Shown: positions 1-8,950, counted from the first letter of the stretch. The stretch is 43,931 bases of DNA from a virus (IMGVR_UViG_3300048837_000836:1-43931); one strand, 5' to 3'. Notes: generated from the letters alone by a model not told the origin. Numbers and translations are program-made.

Positions 1-253
1 TTTCATAGTCTTCTGTTACATCAGATGGAATACTAAACCTTATCACTCCAGTTGCAATATCGATTATACCCTCAATTGTGTCTAAATCGGTAGATACATC
101 ATCTGTATAAATTATCATCTCTGCGTCATATCCTGACAGATCAGCTGGCAATCCCGAGCATTGGTTTGTAACTAAAATATCAGCAAAAAAAGTAACCCCG
201 GTGTGGCAAGATAGATCTCCACAATCTGTTTTGACAAAGTCTATAGTACTCAT
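1..253 (-). CDS. Tail-fibre-type protein, N-terminal part (runs off left edge)
   Basis: The first 84 codons of a gene that leaves the window on the left. The ATG at 253 follows AAAGGGATGTC, a good ribosome binding site. The visible part alternates short beta strands (VTFFADILVTNQ, YDAEMIIYTDD) with acidic loops and no membrane segment. This is the look of the small beta-sandwich domain at the start of many phage tail or fibre proteins. It lies directly downstream of three fibre paralogues, so it belongs to the tail-fibre end of the late module. It could be the N-terminal domain of the collagen-like fibre that enters from the right edge, although the two ends do not join in frame as given. Family not identified. 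Confidence 0.6.
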   Translation of the reverse strand, partial: MSTIDFVKTDCGDLSCHTGVTFFADILVTNQCSGLPADLSGYDAEMIIYTDDVSTDLDTIEGIIDIATGVIRFSIPSDVTEDYE

Positions 254-265
254 GACATCCCTTTA

Positions 266-943
266 TTATGCGGTGTAATTTTTTAATAAATCCCACTTAT
301 CCCCAGAGGATCTAATTACTATAGCGCCCCATTGAGCAAGGTTTGTTGTGGCATTGCCAGCAATTGTTGACCCACCATTAACAACAATAGAGCATGTTCC
401 TGAGTTGATATTCTTAATGACGATCTCTCGCCCTTTGTTTGCTTCTGATGGTGTGGGCACGGTTATTGTTATTGCTGTAGCTTTATTCGCAAAAACAGCA
501 TGGATATCATAAGCTACAGAATAATTATCCTCCGGTGATATGACTCGATTTTCTAAAACTAGCTTCCATTTTGTTGTGTCGCTCAAAGCATTATTTAAAT
601 TATCGTCGGCAACAGACATGAATACTCTACCATCAGATTCTTTGATAAATGAACCGATATAATATGTTTTAGCAGAATCCCATTCAGAAATACCTTCCTC
701 AGCTAAATAAACTAATTGCGAAGTAAGCACATAAAATAAAGTATTTAAATCTTGTATCATCGGACAATTATTTACATCTACCGCTGATGAAAATCCATCA
801 TTCCATGCATCCCTAGATTGTAGATCATCGATATTTTCAGAATAAGTAGGATCAGATTCAGCATATGACCCAAATTCTGACAACACTCCTGTAGCCCCTA
901 CACTTGCAAATATTTTTGTTCTTTTTTGAATCAACCTTGCCAT
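266..943 (-). CDS. Tail fibre paralogue 1 (CBM5/12-like module)
   Basis: 225 residues. An upstream in-frame start at 991 is possible, but the ATG at 943 has AAAGGA seven bases upstream and its protein (MARLIQKRTKIFA) aligns with the starts of the next two genes. Residues 1-60 hold the shared motif KIFA..G..xxFGS, then QSR.AW.xG, then QDLNTLFYVLTSQLVYL. A segment EWDSAKTYYIGSF...VFMS..DDNLNNALSDTTKWKL follows the W...Y..G......Y....N......W pattern of chitin/cellulose-binding CBM5/12 modules. The C-terminal third is a beta-rich domain. Role inferred: virion attachment to a surface glycan. First of three tandem paralogues, probably from gene duplication. Confidence 0.75.
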   Translation of the reverse strand: MARLIQKRTKIFASVGATGVLSEFGSYAESDPTYSENIDDLQSRDAWNDGFSSAVDVNNCPMIQDLNTLFYVLTSQLVYLAEEGISEWDSAKTYYIGSFIKESDGRVFMSVADDNLNNALSDTTKWKLVLENRVISPEDNYSVAYDIHAVFANKATAITITVPTPSEANKGREIVIKNINSGTCSIVVNGGSTIAGNATTNLAQWGAIVIRSSGDKWDLLKNYTA

Positions 944-957
944 AAAAAATCCTTTAC

Positions 958-1701
958 TTAAGCTGGAGAAAGATTGTCGATAAGATGCCAAGACGAACCA
1001 CTACAAATAAAATGAGCATGAGCGCCAGACTTTGGTAAGGTTATAAATGCATTGCCATCTATGGTTGATGAATCTTTAACATACACTCTAACAACTCTTA
1101 GTGTTGGAGGAGAATACCATCTATTTGAAACGATAACCGTTCTACCTTTTAACCCGTTAGATGCTGTCGGCAAATAAACAGATATAGGAGAAGAAGAATG
1201 TGTATAAACTGTATAAAAATAATCATCATAACTTATATCTGTTGAAATGCCTCCTGCTCCAGTAACGTAGGCTGTTATAATATTTGTTTTGATGCATCTC
1301 CATTTGGTCAAGTCAGATAGTTGATTATTTAAATTATCATTTGTTAATGATTCAAAAATAGCTACACCACGTCTATAATCACTCCATACATATTTAAGTA
1401 CTAAAGAACCCTCATAATATGTCACCAAGCTTGACCATTCAGTTAGGCCTTGTTGTTGCAAATAAGAAATTTGTCTAGTTATTACATAAAGCAAAGAGTT
1501 GATATCTTGCACAGCAGGATTATAATTGTTAATTAATGCAGATTGCAAACCATCTACCCATGCCGTCCTTGATTGAATTTCAGCAGGATCATCTGAATAA
1601 GCTATTGAACCATCTTTGAGAGATCCAAACTCTGCCAAAATATTATTAGCCGGCACATCACCAGCAAAAATTCTTTGATATTTTTTTGTTATCTTAGCCA
1701 T
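958..1701 (-). CDS. Tail fibre paralogue 2 (CBM5/12-like module)
   Basis: 247 residues, start ATG preceded by AAAGGA. It shares with its neighbours the N-terminal motif (MAKITKKYQRIFAGD...FGSLKDGS), the IQSRTAWVDGLQSALIN segment, the QDINSLLYVITRQISYLQQQG helix and the EWSSLVTYY.GS....DNLNNQLSDLTKW carbohydrate-binding-like stretch. Here that stretch holds an insert (KYVWSDYRRGV) that the other two lack. The C-terminal domain differs from paralogues 1 and 3, so this part probably carries the distinct binding face. It sits 14 bases upstream of paralogue 1 and is likely co-translated with it. Confidence 0.75.
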   Translation of the reverse strand: MAKITKKYQRIFAGDVPANNILAEFGSLKDGSIAYSDDPAEIQSRTAWVDGLQSALINNYNPAVQDINSLLYVITRQISYLQQQGLTEWSSLVTYYEGSLVLKYVWSDYRRGVAIFESLTNDNLNNQLSDLTKWRCIKTNIITAYVTGAGGISTDISYDDYFYTVYTHSSSPISVYLPTASNGLKGRTVIVSNRWYSPPTLRVVRVYVKDSSTIDGNAFITLPKSGAHAHFICSGSSWHLIDNLSPA

Positions 1702-1715
1702 TCAAATTTCCTTTG

Positions 1716-2435
1716 TTATGCATAAGGTGATGCAAAACTGCCCAAAACAATTTTCCATCTTCCTGAAAATGAATTATCAGCTATGAATGTCAATGATTGA
1801 TATATATTAGTTAGGGTAGCCACAAGAATAGCATCACCCGTATATATTTTAACATCAAATGATGCGGCAGTAGGAACCTCACTCATAACTGAAATTTTTC
1901 TTCCAACATAGTCAAGACCAGAAGATCCTGAACTTAACGGCAATTTTATTATAATGTCCTCGCTTGGAGCTGCGTTAACAACCCTTATATGTTCTTCATC
2001 ATACGCTACAACATGCTCATACCCCGTAACTGTAACCGTTTTACCGTTACAAAATAATTTCCATTTAGCTGTATCACTCAAAGCATTGTTTTGGTTATCA
2101 TCGACTAATGACATAAAGATAATGCCATTCTCTTGCGCTAAACAACCTATATAATAAATGGTATTTTCATCCCATTCTGGTATCCCTGTTTGTTGAAAAT
2201 ATGCAACTTGTCTTGTCATGATATTAAACAAAGCATCAAACTCTTGAATCGCAGGTGGAGCCTGATTAATCAAAGCTGATCCCAAGCCAGAACCAAAATA
2301 TGTTAATGCCTGAATAACATCTGGATCATCTGAGTATGTAGGATTCCCAGCTTTCAATGAGCCGAATTGAGCGAGTTTTCCATCGGCTGCAACATTGGCG
2401 AAAATCTTTTGTAATTTATAAGGTAAACGAGCCAT
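1716..2435 (-). CDS. Tail fibre paralogue 3 (CBM5/12-like module)
   Basis: 239 residues, beginning MARLPYKLQKIFAN after a GGGGAT ribosome binding site. Same order of parts as the two downstream paralogues: N-terminal adaptor-like segment, IQALTYFGSGLGSALIN, QEFDALFNIMTRQVAYFQQTG helix, then EWDENTIYYIGC...IFMSLVDDNQNNALSDTAKWKLF, a CBM5/12-like pattern. The C-terminal beta domain (residues about 135-239) is different again. It starts one base after the stop of the DUF2612 baseplate gene, tying the fibre set to the baseplate operon. Whether the three form heterotrimers or separate fibres cannot be told. Confidence 0.75.
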   Translation of the reverse strand: MARLPYKLQKIFANVAADGKLAQFGSLKAGNPTYSDDPDVIQALTYFGSGLGSALINQAPPAIQEFDALFNIMTRQVAYFQQTGIPEWDENTIYYIGCLAQENGIIFMSLVDDNQNNALSDTAKWKLFCNGKTVTVTGYEHVVAYDEEHIRVVNAAPSEDIIIKLPLSSGSSGLDYVGRKISVMSEVPTAASFDVKIYTGDAILVATLTNIYQSLTFIADNSFSGRWKIVLGSFASPYA

Positions 2436-2436
2436 T

Positions 2437-3183
2437 TTATATCCCCATTGTATAATCTAAAAATTCGGCTGTTGACGTATCGCCTTCATAATCTGAAAAC
2501 CCATCTGTAGCTAAATAAGATGTCTCATAATCACCCCATACCCAAACGTTGAGAGGATCAATTACTGAAAATACATTTTTGATACCAACTCCCATTGGTT
2601 TTGGCAATAAATCGGCAAGATACCCAGTTGTTACAATAAAGACAGTATAAGACTCATTGCTGATAAAATAAGTTATTGTCATGTCTAAATTGTCAAACAT
2701 GATAATCTTGTCATCAAAGAATTGCTTCAAAGAATCCGTTATTTCATAGTAAGTATTTTTTGACAAATTCAAGAAAAGTTTAAGCTTTAAAAGAAATCTG
2801 TAATCATCATCATTCAATGATGATTCTCCTGATGTTGCATTGATATAACTATAAAAATATATCCCTAAATTGACAGTTGAATCATTATAGTCAGTAAGAC
2901 CATATGTTGTACCAGCTAAAAATTCTTGATCATCAAATTTTAAATATGTCCTCCTAATTGGTACAGATAGAACCCTTGATAACCCTATGTATTCTCCCAA
3001 TACATCAAGTTGTTTTCCAATAGCGGTTTCAATGTTAAACGCTTGATCCAAGTCTTTTGCGACGAGATCGCAAATGGCAACATCGACTAAAGCCGCGATA
3101 GTAGCTTTAGCCTTCGGTTGATTGATATATTGATATAAAAGGAGTTCGACATAATAATTTTTGGTATCTTCTAATTCTGTCAT
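2437..3183 (-). CDS. Baseplate/tail protein I-like (DUF2612 family)
   Basis: 248 residues. I take the ATG at 3183 (MTELEDTKNYY), two bases after the stop of the J-like gene; an upstream in-frame start would overlap that gene. N-terminal helix with a YYVELLLYQY.NQP.A motif, then AFNIETAIGKQLDVLGEYIGLSR, and a C-terminal WGDYE...DGFSDYE...AEFLDY. This matches my memory of the DUF2612 family, which takes the place of tail protein I / gp48 at the end of the baseplate wedge in several myophages. Its place between the J-like protein and the fibres supports a role in attaching fibres to the baseplate. Confidence 0.75.
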   Translation of the reverse strand: MTELEDTKNYYVELLLYQYINQPKAKATIAALVDVAICDLVAKDLDQAFNIETAIGKQLDVLGEYIGLSRVLSVPIRRTYLKFDDQEFLAGTTYGLTDYNDSTVNLGIYFYSYINATSGESSLNDDDYRFLLKLKLFLNLSKNTYYEITDSLKQFFDDKIIMFDNLDMTITYFISNESYTVFIVTTGYLADLLPKPMGVGIKNVFSVIDPLNVWVWGDYETSYLATDGFSDYEGDTSTAEFLDYTMGI

Positions 3184-3185
3184 AG

Positions 3186-4388
3186 TTACACCACTATAAT
3201 TGCAATTTTTGCACCCGATATAATCCACCTACCATTTATAGTTGGAGGGGCAATATATGAGTCTGTAGGCGAAGGCGCTGAACCTACACCACCGCTTGCG
3301 ATTACTGCTAATGGATCAATTGATTTGACATGAGCGGCAATCTCAGAGTAATCGGCCATTTCATTAATCCCGTACACAATATTTGAAAATATCGATGATT
3401 TGATGAAATCTGTATCAATAGTATGTGACACGTCTTTGCTTGTTATTGTTAGTTCAATATAGAGATCGTAATAGGTTGGCCTTGAAAACAAGATATCAAT
3501 GGGAACACCATTGACTTGTGTAATTGTAACCGACTTTGCTGTTCCTGTAGGGCCTGTCGGGCCTGTCCCGTAGTACATTCCACAGCCAGCGTTTCTTTTC
3601 TTATTTATAATGTCCGCTATATCGTCTTCATCACCACCGTCAACAATAGGCCAAATAGAGTGTGGCGGTATTCCGTTTGCGTCTGTCACCGAAGTGTTGT
3701 TTTCAAAAACAAGAGCGTAAAGAACCTCTTCAATGCCGAGTAGAGCACTTGTTAGTCCGTCAAGATATCCCGTTGAAGGGTTTGCTACCGATTGAGTCCT
3801 TCTAAATCTAAGCTGTGCATCTGTTTCCTCATTCGCGCCTTGGATAATCGCTCCACTTGGGTTATTGGCTGTGAGAACCCCTAATGTCACGGTTTCGATG
3901 TTTGTAATGGTATCGTCAATGACTTCAACGGCACCTGCTTCTTCTGCGGAAAATAAAAGAGAGTTCACACCGTTAATTGTGGTTGTAGCGGTGATTAAAT
4001 TGAATTTGTTTCCAGATCCATCAGACACCGTGAAAGGGATTGAACCTACCGTGTCGAGTCCGGGAAGAGATGCCACACGGTCTGTTGTGATATCTAAATA
4101 CACAGTAGTCCTTGTAGCTGCTTTACGCACAACACCATTGATTGCACACCGTTGGTCAAGCGTTGAGCCAATTGCGCTTGTAGGTGAAAATGAGTTGTAG
4201 ACTTGAGAGATGAGATCCAACATGTCAATTTTTGCTTGCGCAAATATGTTTATCATTTGCCCATCAGGACTATTGGCGTCAACATTGATATCTTCGCCAT
4301 AAATCTCTTTAAAACTCGTTTCTAGGTCTGTTACTATATCGGCCAAACTTTCGAGGACTAAACCTGTTTCATCAATGTAGTTTGTCAT
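3186..4388 (-). CDS. Baseplate J-like protein (Mu gp47 family)
   Basis: 400 residues, the full length usual for phage baseplate J / gp47 proteins. Typical N-terminus: IVTDLETSFKEIYGEDINVDANSPDGQMINIFAQA, then a GSTLDQRCAINGVVRKAATRTT segment. The middle contains GAIIQGANEETDAQLRFRR, a hallmark of the family. This protein builds the wedge ring of contractile tails. Odd feature: residues 274-282 are GTGPTGPTG, a short collagen-like tract in a loop before the C-terminal domain. Overlaps the gp25-like gene by four bases. Confidence 0.9.
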   Translation of the reverse strand: MTNYIDETGLVLESLADIVTDLETSFKEIYGEDINVDANSPDGQMINIFAQAKIDMLDLISQVYNSFSPTSAIGSTLDQRCAINGVVRKAATRTTVYLDITTDRVASLPGLDTVGSIPFTVSDGSGNKFNLITATTTINGVNSLLFSAEEAGAVEVIDDTITNIETVTLGVLTANNPSGAIIQGANEETDAQLRFRRTQSVANPSTGYLDGLTSALLGIEEVLYALVFENNTSVTDANGIPPHSIWPIVDGGDEDDIADIINKKRNAGCGMYYGTGPTGPTGTAKSVTITQVNGVPIDILFSRPTYYDLYIELTITSKDVSHTIDTDFIKSSIFSNIVYGINEMADYSEIAAHVKSIDPLAVIASGGVGSAPSPTDSYIAPPTINGRWIISGAKIAIIVV

Positions 4389-4732
4389 ATGTTTATAGTC
4401 CCTCTCAATCTATCTGCGTAAAGCGTTTTGATATCATAAATTATTTCTAATTCCCTATTTACAGAATAGGAGTATTCTAATTCTTTAACACCCAAAACAC
4501 CATATAATTCAGAGATTGCCCCTTTGAGGATTAGAACCACAGCTGCCTTGTCTCTCAAGGTGATAAGGTCAAACCAAGGCTGGCCGATATCAGGGTTGAA
4601 AAAGCACTCCCCGAAAAATGTTCTGATAGTCGTTTCGATGTTTAATACAATGGCTTGATTGAAATTTGCGTACGCCTGACGACCATTGCCAAACACCCAA
4701 TCCCGTCCACCGTCTAATGACCTGAATCTCAT
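4385..4732 (-). CDS. Baseplate wedge subunit, gp25/gp46-like
   Basis: 115 residues with SD GGGGA. Contains GGRDWVFGNGRQ, then NIETTIRTFFGECFFNPDIGQPWFDLI and a C-terminal DIKTLYADRLRGTI. Small wedge proteins of the T4 gp25 / P2 gpW type carry the same order: central NI.TR....  and W.  It sits between the spike and J-like genes, the usual spot for this wedge subunit. It would link the baseplate wedges to the sheath. Coupled by ATGA-type overlaps on both sides. Confidence 0.75.
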   Translation of the reverse strand: MRFRSLDGGRDWVFGNGRQAYANFNQAIVLNIETTIRTFFGECFFNPDIGQPWFDLITLRDKAAVVLILKGAISELYGVLGVKELEYSYSVNRELEIIYDIKTLYADRLRGTINI

Positions 4733-5496
4733 ACTATTTCCCCTTCATCGAGAAGTTTTTCTATCTCCTCAGTAAGCTCTGTAATGTCTGTTTTAATGCT
4801 ATCTAATTCAGTATTGAAATTAGTGAAAGCCCCATTTGCTGATTCGAAAGTTGCCTTATTAAGTGGAACTGTTGAAGTCCCTGGAGCTGCGGAGACTGTT
4901 ACCGTTATTGCTGCTATAGCTGTCATAATATCCGCACTTTTACTATTCATTTTTTTAATTTCATCAATCAAACTAGAAAGCGTAGTATTGAGGCTTGTCA
5001 TAAGACTTTTTAAATCAGTATCATCATTTTTGATTGCGATCTTCTTTGAACCACCGTCCAGAGTTGGGACGCTCGGGTATACCTTTAAATCAGCCAGGGA
5101 TCTGATCCCAACCAGCACAATACCATCTGCAATAGAGTGAATACGGTTATCCGCTGGGGCCTTCACCTTTCCCGTCAAATACCAATCATCCATGTTTTTA
5201 TCATTAAATAAAACTAAACATGTATCGCCTTTTTCAACAGGCATTGACAGTGAGGAGTCCCCACCCGAGAAGACAAACACCGGGCAATCTTCAAGAACAG
5301 GATAGGAGACTTCATCACCATTTTTAAGAAGCACTTTGAAATTGATTGAAACCTTTGCGGTGTTGTTAGATGAATTGTAATCTTCAATGGTCCCGATTTG
5401 TACGCAATTTATCGATAATGCTGTTTGCCTTTGTACGTCACCCAAAAGATAATTAAGAGTGGGATCGGCCTTTGGCCCTATTGTGTTTACTGTCAT
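4729..5496 (-). CDS. Baseplate central spike protein (Gp138-like N-terminal domain)
   Basis: 255 residues. Residues 1-115 look like the Gp138 N-terminal OB-fold: INCVQIGTIEDYNSSNNTAKVSINFK, a PVLEDCPVFVFSGGDSSLSMPVEKGD segment and VLFNDKNMDDWYLTGKV. The second half is helical and Thr/Ser-rich with possible coiled coil (TTLSSLIDEIKKMNSK, NTELDSIKTDITELTEEIEKLLDE). The protein would cap the tail tube as the membrane-piercing spike. I see no lysozyme domain in it. It overlaps both neighbours by four bases, so it is translated together with hub and wedge. Confidence 0.8.
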   Translation of the reverse strand: MTVNTIGPKADPTLNYLLGDVQRQTALSINCVQIGTIEDYNSSNNTAKVSINFKVLLKNGDEVSYPVLEDCPVFVFSGGDSSLSMPVEKGDTCLVLFNDKNMDDWYLTGKVKAPADNRIHSIADGIVLVGIRSLADLKVYPSVPTLDGGSKKIAIKNDDTDLKSLMTSLNTTLSSLIDEIKKMNSKSADIMTAIAAITVTVSAAPGTSTVPLNKATFESANGAFTNFNTELDSIKTDITELTEEIEKLLDEGEIV

Positions 5497-6419
5497 TGTT
5501 GCTCCGCTCTGTACTCATTCTTTGATACATCAAACACGACACGATAATTTTTTTGGTATTGCAGTGTCAAAGTGGTGATACAAGATCCCCCAACTGTCGC
5601 GGATATTGTCCCCCTGTGTACAATGCCCGTAACCTTGTAAACACCATTGAAGCGATCTTCGGTGATGGTTTTCAATTCAAGCAGCTGTGAAGGTTTTATC
5701 CTTGGCTCAAATATCATGTCTATTTCAGTGTAAAGTTCGCCTCTCCTCGGTGTGCCTATGATCCCATTATTAGAGTCAATCAAGCGTAATTCACCGTTCA
5801 CCACCTCAGAGTCATCTAAAATATAGGCATTGCCGGAATCAATGTAAAACTTGTCATTTGATAGCTGTTTCACTACATCAATGATGTTGCCAAAAATTGA
5901 AGTGGCTCTCTTTGCAACATTGGCAAGGTCAGGCGATCTCCCGACAGTGACCGTATCCACTCCCTGCATCGATGAAGTTAACTTTGTAAGAAGAGCAAGG
6001 TTTGTTGTTCCTGCTGGAGTTGTTTCGTGTACTACTTTTGAGTTAGAAGATATGCTACCATCGAAGCACTCAATTATTGTTTTGAAGTCTGATCCCGACC
6101 TTTGGGAATATGCTCTTTTGATTTCACCTCGGAAACATCTTGGCAAAAGATCGGTAGGCTTTTCAGAGTACCCTGCAAAGAATTCAATTTGTCGCCTTAT
6201 TTGTGGCGTATAAACATCTTTAAAAATCTTTCCCCTGTTATCTTTTGAAAGATTATAAATGGTGAAGTTTGCGGTATTCGCATCTGCTAGATTGCTGCGA
6301 ACAATCTCAAATTCAACGGAGAAAGGAGACTTGATCTCTAAAAACTCATTGTCTCCAACTTCAACATTCATAATGAACGCCCTATTTGATTTTAGAATTG
6401 GAGTTGTTTCACTGGACAT
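5493..6419 (-). CDS. Baseplate hub protein (gp27/gpD-like)
   Basis: 308 residues, SD GAGG. The N-terminus FSVEFEIVRSNLADANTANFTIYNLSKDNRGKIF followed by VEFFAGY-type (IEFFAGYSEKP) and RCFRGEIKRAYSQRSGSDFKTIIECFDG is characteristic of phage hub proteins that form the trimeric ring below the tube. The C-terminal part has an LLELKTITEDRFNGVYKVTGIVHRGT segment typical of the family. Lies between the plug and spike genes, as expected for a hub. Overlap of 11 bases with the plug gene. Confidence 0.8.
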   Translation of the reverse strand: MSSETTPILKSNRAFIMNVEVGDNEFLEIKSPFSVEFEIVRSNLADANTANFTIYNLSKDNRGKIFKDVYTPQIRRQIEFFAGYSEKPTDLLPRCFRGEIKRAYSQRSGSDFKTIIECFDGSISSNSKVVHETTPAGTTNLALLTKLTSSMQGVDTVTVGRSPDLANVAKRATSIFGNIIDVVKQLSNDKFYIDSGNAYILDDSEVVNGELRLIDSNNGIIGTPRRGELYTEIDMIFEPRIKPSQLLELKTITEDRFNGVYKVTGIVHRGTISATVGGSCITTLTLQYQKNYRVVFDVSKNEYRAEQQ

Positions 6420-6744
6420 ATAATGCCTCTACTTCAGCGAGATCATTTTGATCAAGAACGTAAAACTTCCACCCTGTGAGCCATGCATCAATCGCAAAAG
6501 GATCAATATCGTCTACCCCTGATATCGCAATTCCAAACGGCAAAACATTGGAGAACTGTCCTAAAATGTTAGGCGAAGCAACAACTCTCATCTGTTTAAT
6601 CCCTACCGTTCCCCAAGTGAGATTTATAAACCATCCTTGCTGCAAAGGTTTAAACTCTAAAAGAACCTCAGCAGATTCATAATTTTCAATAGTGATGAAA
6701 AATGATTGCTTGGGATAATCATTGATTGTCGTAATTTGTCTCAT
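6409..6744 (-). CDS. Baseplate plug protein (Pam3 gp18-like)
   Basis: 111 residues. Pattern FFITIENYESAEVLLEFKPLQQGWFINLTWGTVGIKQMRVVASPNILGQFSNVLPFGIAISG: a central FKPLQQGWF, a GIKQMRVV strand and LPFGI. This matches small baseplate plug proteins described for simple myoviruses such as cyanophage Pam3. Such a plug closes the tube above the spike. Its place between the Dit-like protein and the hub fits. No signal peptide or membrane segment. Confidence 0.65.
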   Translation of the reverse strand: MRQITTINDYPKQSFFITIENYESAEVLLEFKPLQQGWFINLTWGTVGIKQMRVVASPNILGQFSNVLPFGIAISGVDDIDPFAIDAWLTGWKFYVLDQNDLAEVEALYVQ

Positions 6745-7532
6745 TTAACCACTCCCAATCCCTTCAATGCAGACACACCGAAACTTTCATCTTTTGAGCC
6801 TGTCTGTACACCCTTATTAAGTATCTTGCTTGCTTGCTCTGCAATGCGGCCTTTCAATGTCCCCACATTCGACTTCGTTTCAACAAACTTGACCTGTTTG
6901 AATGTAATTGTAAATGTGGTCTCTTCTGTTGAGTTCTGATCTTGATCCGCTGCAAACTGTTCAATCACCATGTCTGTGTATGTCCTCCATGGTGTTTCAA
7001 CCGAAAGCCTCGCTCTTCCTAAAAAATAAGATTCAAATTTGTAATAGGCTGTTTGTTGTCTATTTAGAGAGGGATTGTCGGTAAACACGTCCGATAATGA
7101 ATTAAGAGCTTTTTTTGCACTTGTTATAGCCGACAATGCTTGGTTTGCGGAAGCGATTGCTTTTTGTGCTTGCCCTGATTGCGCTGGGCTTAATACTCCA
7201 AGGGGGGCTAATCGGTCGGCAACAGCAGTAAGAAAAGAAAGTGAAGCTTGCTTAGTGTAAACAAGCTCTGCAACCTTACCTGTGAGAGTGATACTGATCG
7301 GGTTTAATGCAACATGGTCTTGGAGTGTGGTGTTATCTTCGATGTAGTGATTTGTAATGTTTGATGACATAGTGATGTTTTCCGTCAATGGGACATCAAA
7401 CAAAAAACCATCGATCCCTCTTTTTAGGTCCTTATTGCGGATTAAAGAGGTTCCCATGCCGATCAATGACAGAGCTGAGCCTCCTATATTGATCGCCTTT
7501 GCTGCTCCGCTGATTGAATTTAAAATGGACAT
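6741..7532 (-). CDS. Dit-like / hub-adjacent tail protein
   Basis: 263 residues. I use the ATG at 7532, which shares one base with the stop of the tape measure gene and has GGAGGA upstream. The core (GFLFDVPLTENITMSSNITNHYIEDNTTLQDHVALNPISITLTGKVAELV) is typical of Dit-like N-terminal domains in myophage tail proteins that sit between tape measure and hub. A helical middle part (residues about 105-150) is Ala/Ser-rich. The end (YTDMVIEQF...EETTFTITFKQVKFVETK) is also typical of this group. Role: ring at the tube-baseplate junction. Confidence 0.7.
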   Translation of the reverse strand: MSILNSISGAAKAINIGGSALSLIGMGTSLIRNKDLKRGIDGFLFDVPLTENITMSSNITNHYIEDNTTLQDHVALNPISITLTGKVAELVYTKQASLSFLTAVADRLAPLGVLSPAQSGQAQKAIASANQALSAITSAKKALNSLSDVFTDNPSLNRQQTAYYKFESYFLGRARLSVETPWRTYTDMVIEQFAADQDQNSTEETTFTITFKQVKFVETKSNVGTLKGRIAEQASKILNKGVQTGSKDESFGVSALKGLGVVK

Positions 7533-8950
7533 TAGGCTAATCCTCCCTGCCGTTGCCAAAAGGCGTCACTAAGTTTTGTTTGCAGTGCATTGGCTGTTTG
7601 CTCCGGCGTTTTTGACTCATTGATGTTGATGTTAATATTGTTGACAGCACTGGTTTTGTCTCCCCCTGTTTTTTGAGGGGAAATAATTGGTGCAAGGACT
7701 TTGTTTTTAAGCGTGTTGATCGAGTCCATCAAACTCGGGTTTAAATTGATATCCTTGAACTGCTTATCAATCATTGCCTTGCGCTGATCCGCTCTTGCCT
7801 TTGCCTCGGGTGACTGCTGTTCCTCTTTGCGGTTTTTGAGCCAATCCTCTGCACCCTGCAACATCTCTTTTTCCATATTGTCGTAATATTCATCATAGTT
7901 GCCAATGGTCATGAGTTTGCGAAGTTGAATGTAAAAATGGATCAAGTCCTTCAGCCTTGCATTGATATCAGTGAGCCAATTAAACATCCTACCGAATAAT
8001 GAGTCTCCACCATTGACGAAAGTCCAAAGATCCTCTAACACCGCTGCAATGGCGATAAAGGCCGCTGTAACGGGCATGAACGCTGCAAATAAGGCCGCAC
8101 CAATTACGATAAGAGGGAGTAGGTGAGGACGAATAGACGTTGAGAATTTAGCTAGCTTTTGCCCTACACCCGAAAACATGTTGCCCATCTTTTCGAAATA
8201 GAAAAGAACTCCTTGAGCGATGGGAGCCAGGGCGACTGCAAATTGTTGCAAAACCTTTTTCGATTGATCGAATAACTTGTTGAACGTGAAGTTGAACTGT
8301 TTGAGCCTCTTAATCTCTTTGTCGCTCAATATCAACTCATCAGATGTAGGGGCGAGGTTATCAACGTTCTTAAGAAAGTAGATCAAATCATCTGACAGGC
8401 CGAGATCTCTTGCCATGGTAGTACCAAGAGCCACAGGCATGGTTTTAAGCTTCTTCGAAAGCTGATCGAGGATCTTAAGGGGATCTTCATGGGGATCAAT
8501 CCCTAAGAATTGATATGTCCCGATATTCCCACCTCTTCCGAGCTGGATGTTAATCGACTCCCGTTGAAAATGTTGAATTGCCCCCGTCAAATCGCCTATA
8601 TTCATTCCCGTTTGGGCTGCCATGGCTCCCAAGCGTTGAATGGTGCCAGTGGATAATCCGGTGAGGGCTTGGACTTTGTCGATCTCCACGGCAACATTAG
8701 AGGCGCTTTTGACGAAATAAACGAGTGCCGAAGCGGTGGCAGTGATTTGAAATTTTACACTGTTGAGTATCTGGCCAAGTTGACTCATCTTGCCCATCAT
8801 TGCAGTGGAAGTCTTTATGCCTTCTTGACGTGCTTCATTTGCCTTTGCTTCGGCTCCTGCAACCGTATCAAGGTTCTTTTGGAAATTCTTTACAACGTTG
8901 CCCCCGACAGACTTGAACCCGAGAGCAAAAATTAATTCACCGATATTCAT
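7532..8950 (-). CDS. Tape measure protein
   Basis: 472 residues, short for the role; by the rule of about 0.15 nm per residue it suggests a tail near 70 nm. Starts MNIGELIFALGFKSVGGNVVKNFQKNL after GAGGTCC. The N-terminal 130 residues are helical (NVAVEIDKVQALTGLSTGTIQRLGAMAAQTGMNIGDLTGAIQHFQRES), as in TP901-type tape measures. Residues about 277-305 form a hydrophobic stretch (LPLIVIGAALFAAFMPVTAAF) that could insert in the host membrane. The C-terminus has NINININESKTPEQTANAL. It lies after the frameshifted chaperone pair, the conserved arrangement. Confidence 0.9.
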   Translation of the reverse strand: MNIGELIFALGFKSVGGNVVKNFQKNLDTVAGAEAKANEARQEGIKTSTAMMGKMSQLGQILNSVKFQITATASALVYFVKSASNVAVEIDKVQALTGLSTGTIQRLGAMAAQTGMNIGDLTGAIQHFQRESINIQLGRGGNIGTYQFLGIDPHEDPLKILDQLSKKLKTMPVALGTTMARDLGLSDDLIYFLKNVDNLAPTSDELILSDKEIKRLKQFNFTFNKLFDQSKKVLQQFAVALAPIAQGVLFYFEKMGNMFSGVGQKLAKFSTSIRPHLLPLIVIGAALFAAFMPVTAAFIAIAAVLEDLWTFVNGGDSLFGRMFNWLTDINARLKDLIHFYIQLRKLMTIGNYDEYYDNMEKEMLQGAEDWLKNRKEEQQSPEAKARADQRKAMIDKQFKDINLNPSLMDSINTLKNKVLAPIISPQKTGGDKTSAVNNINININESKTPEQTANALQTKLSDAFWQRQGGLA

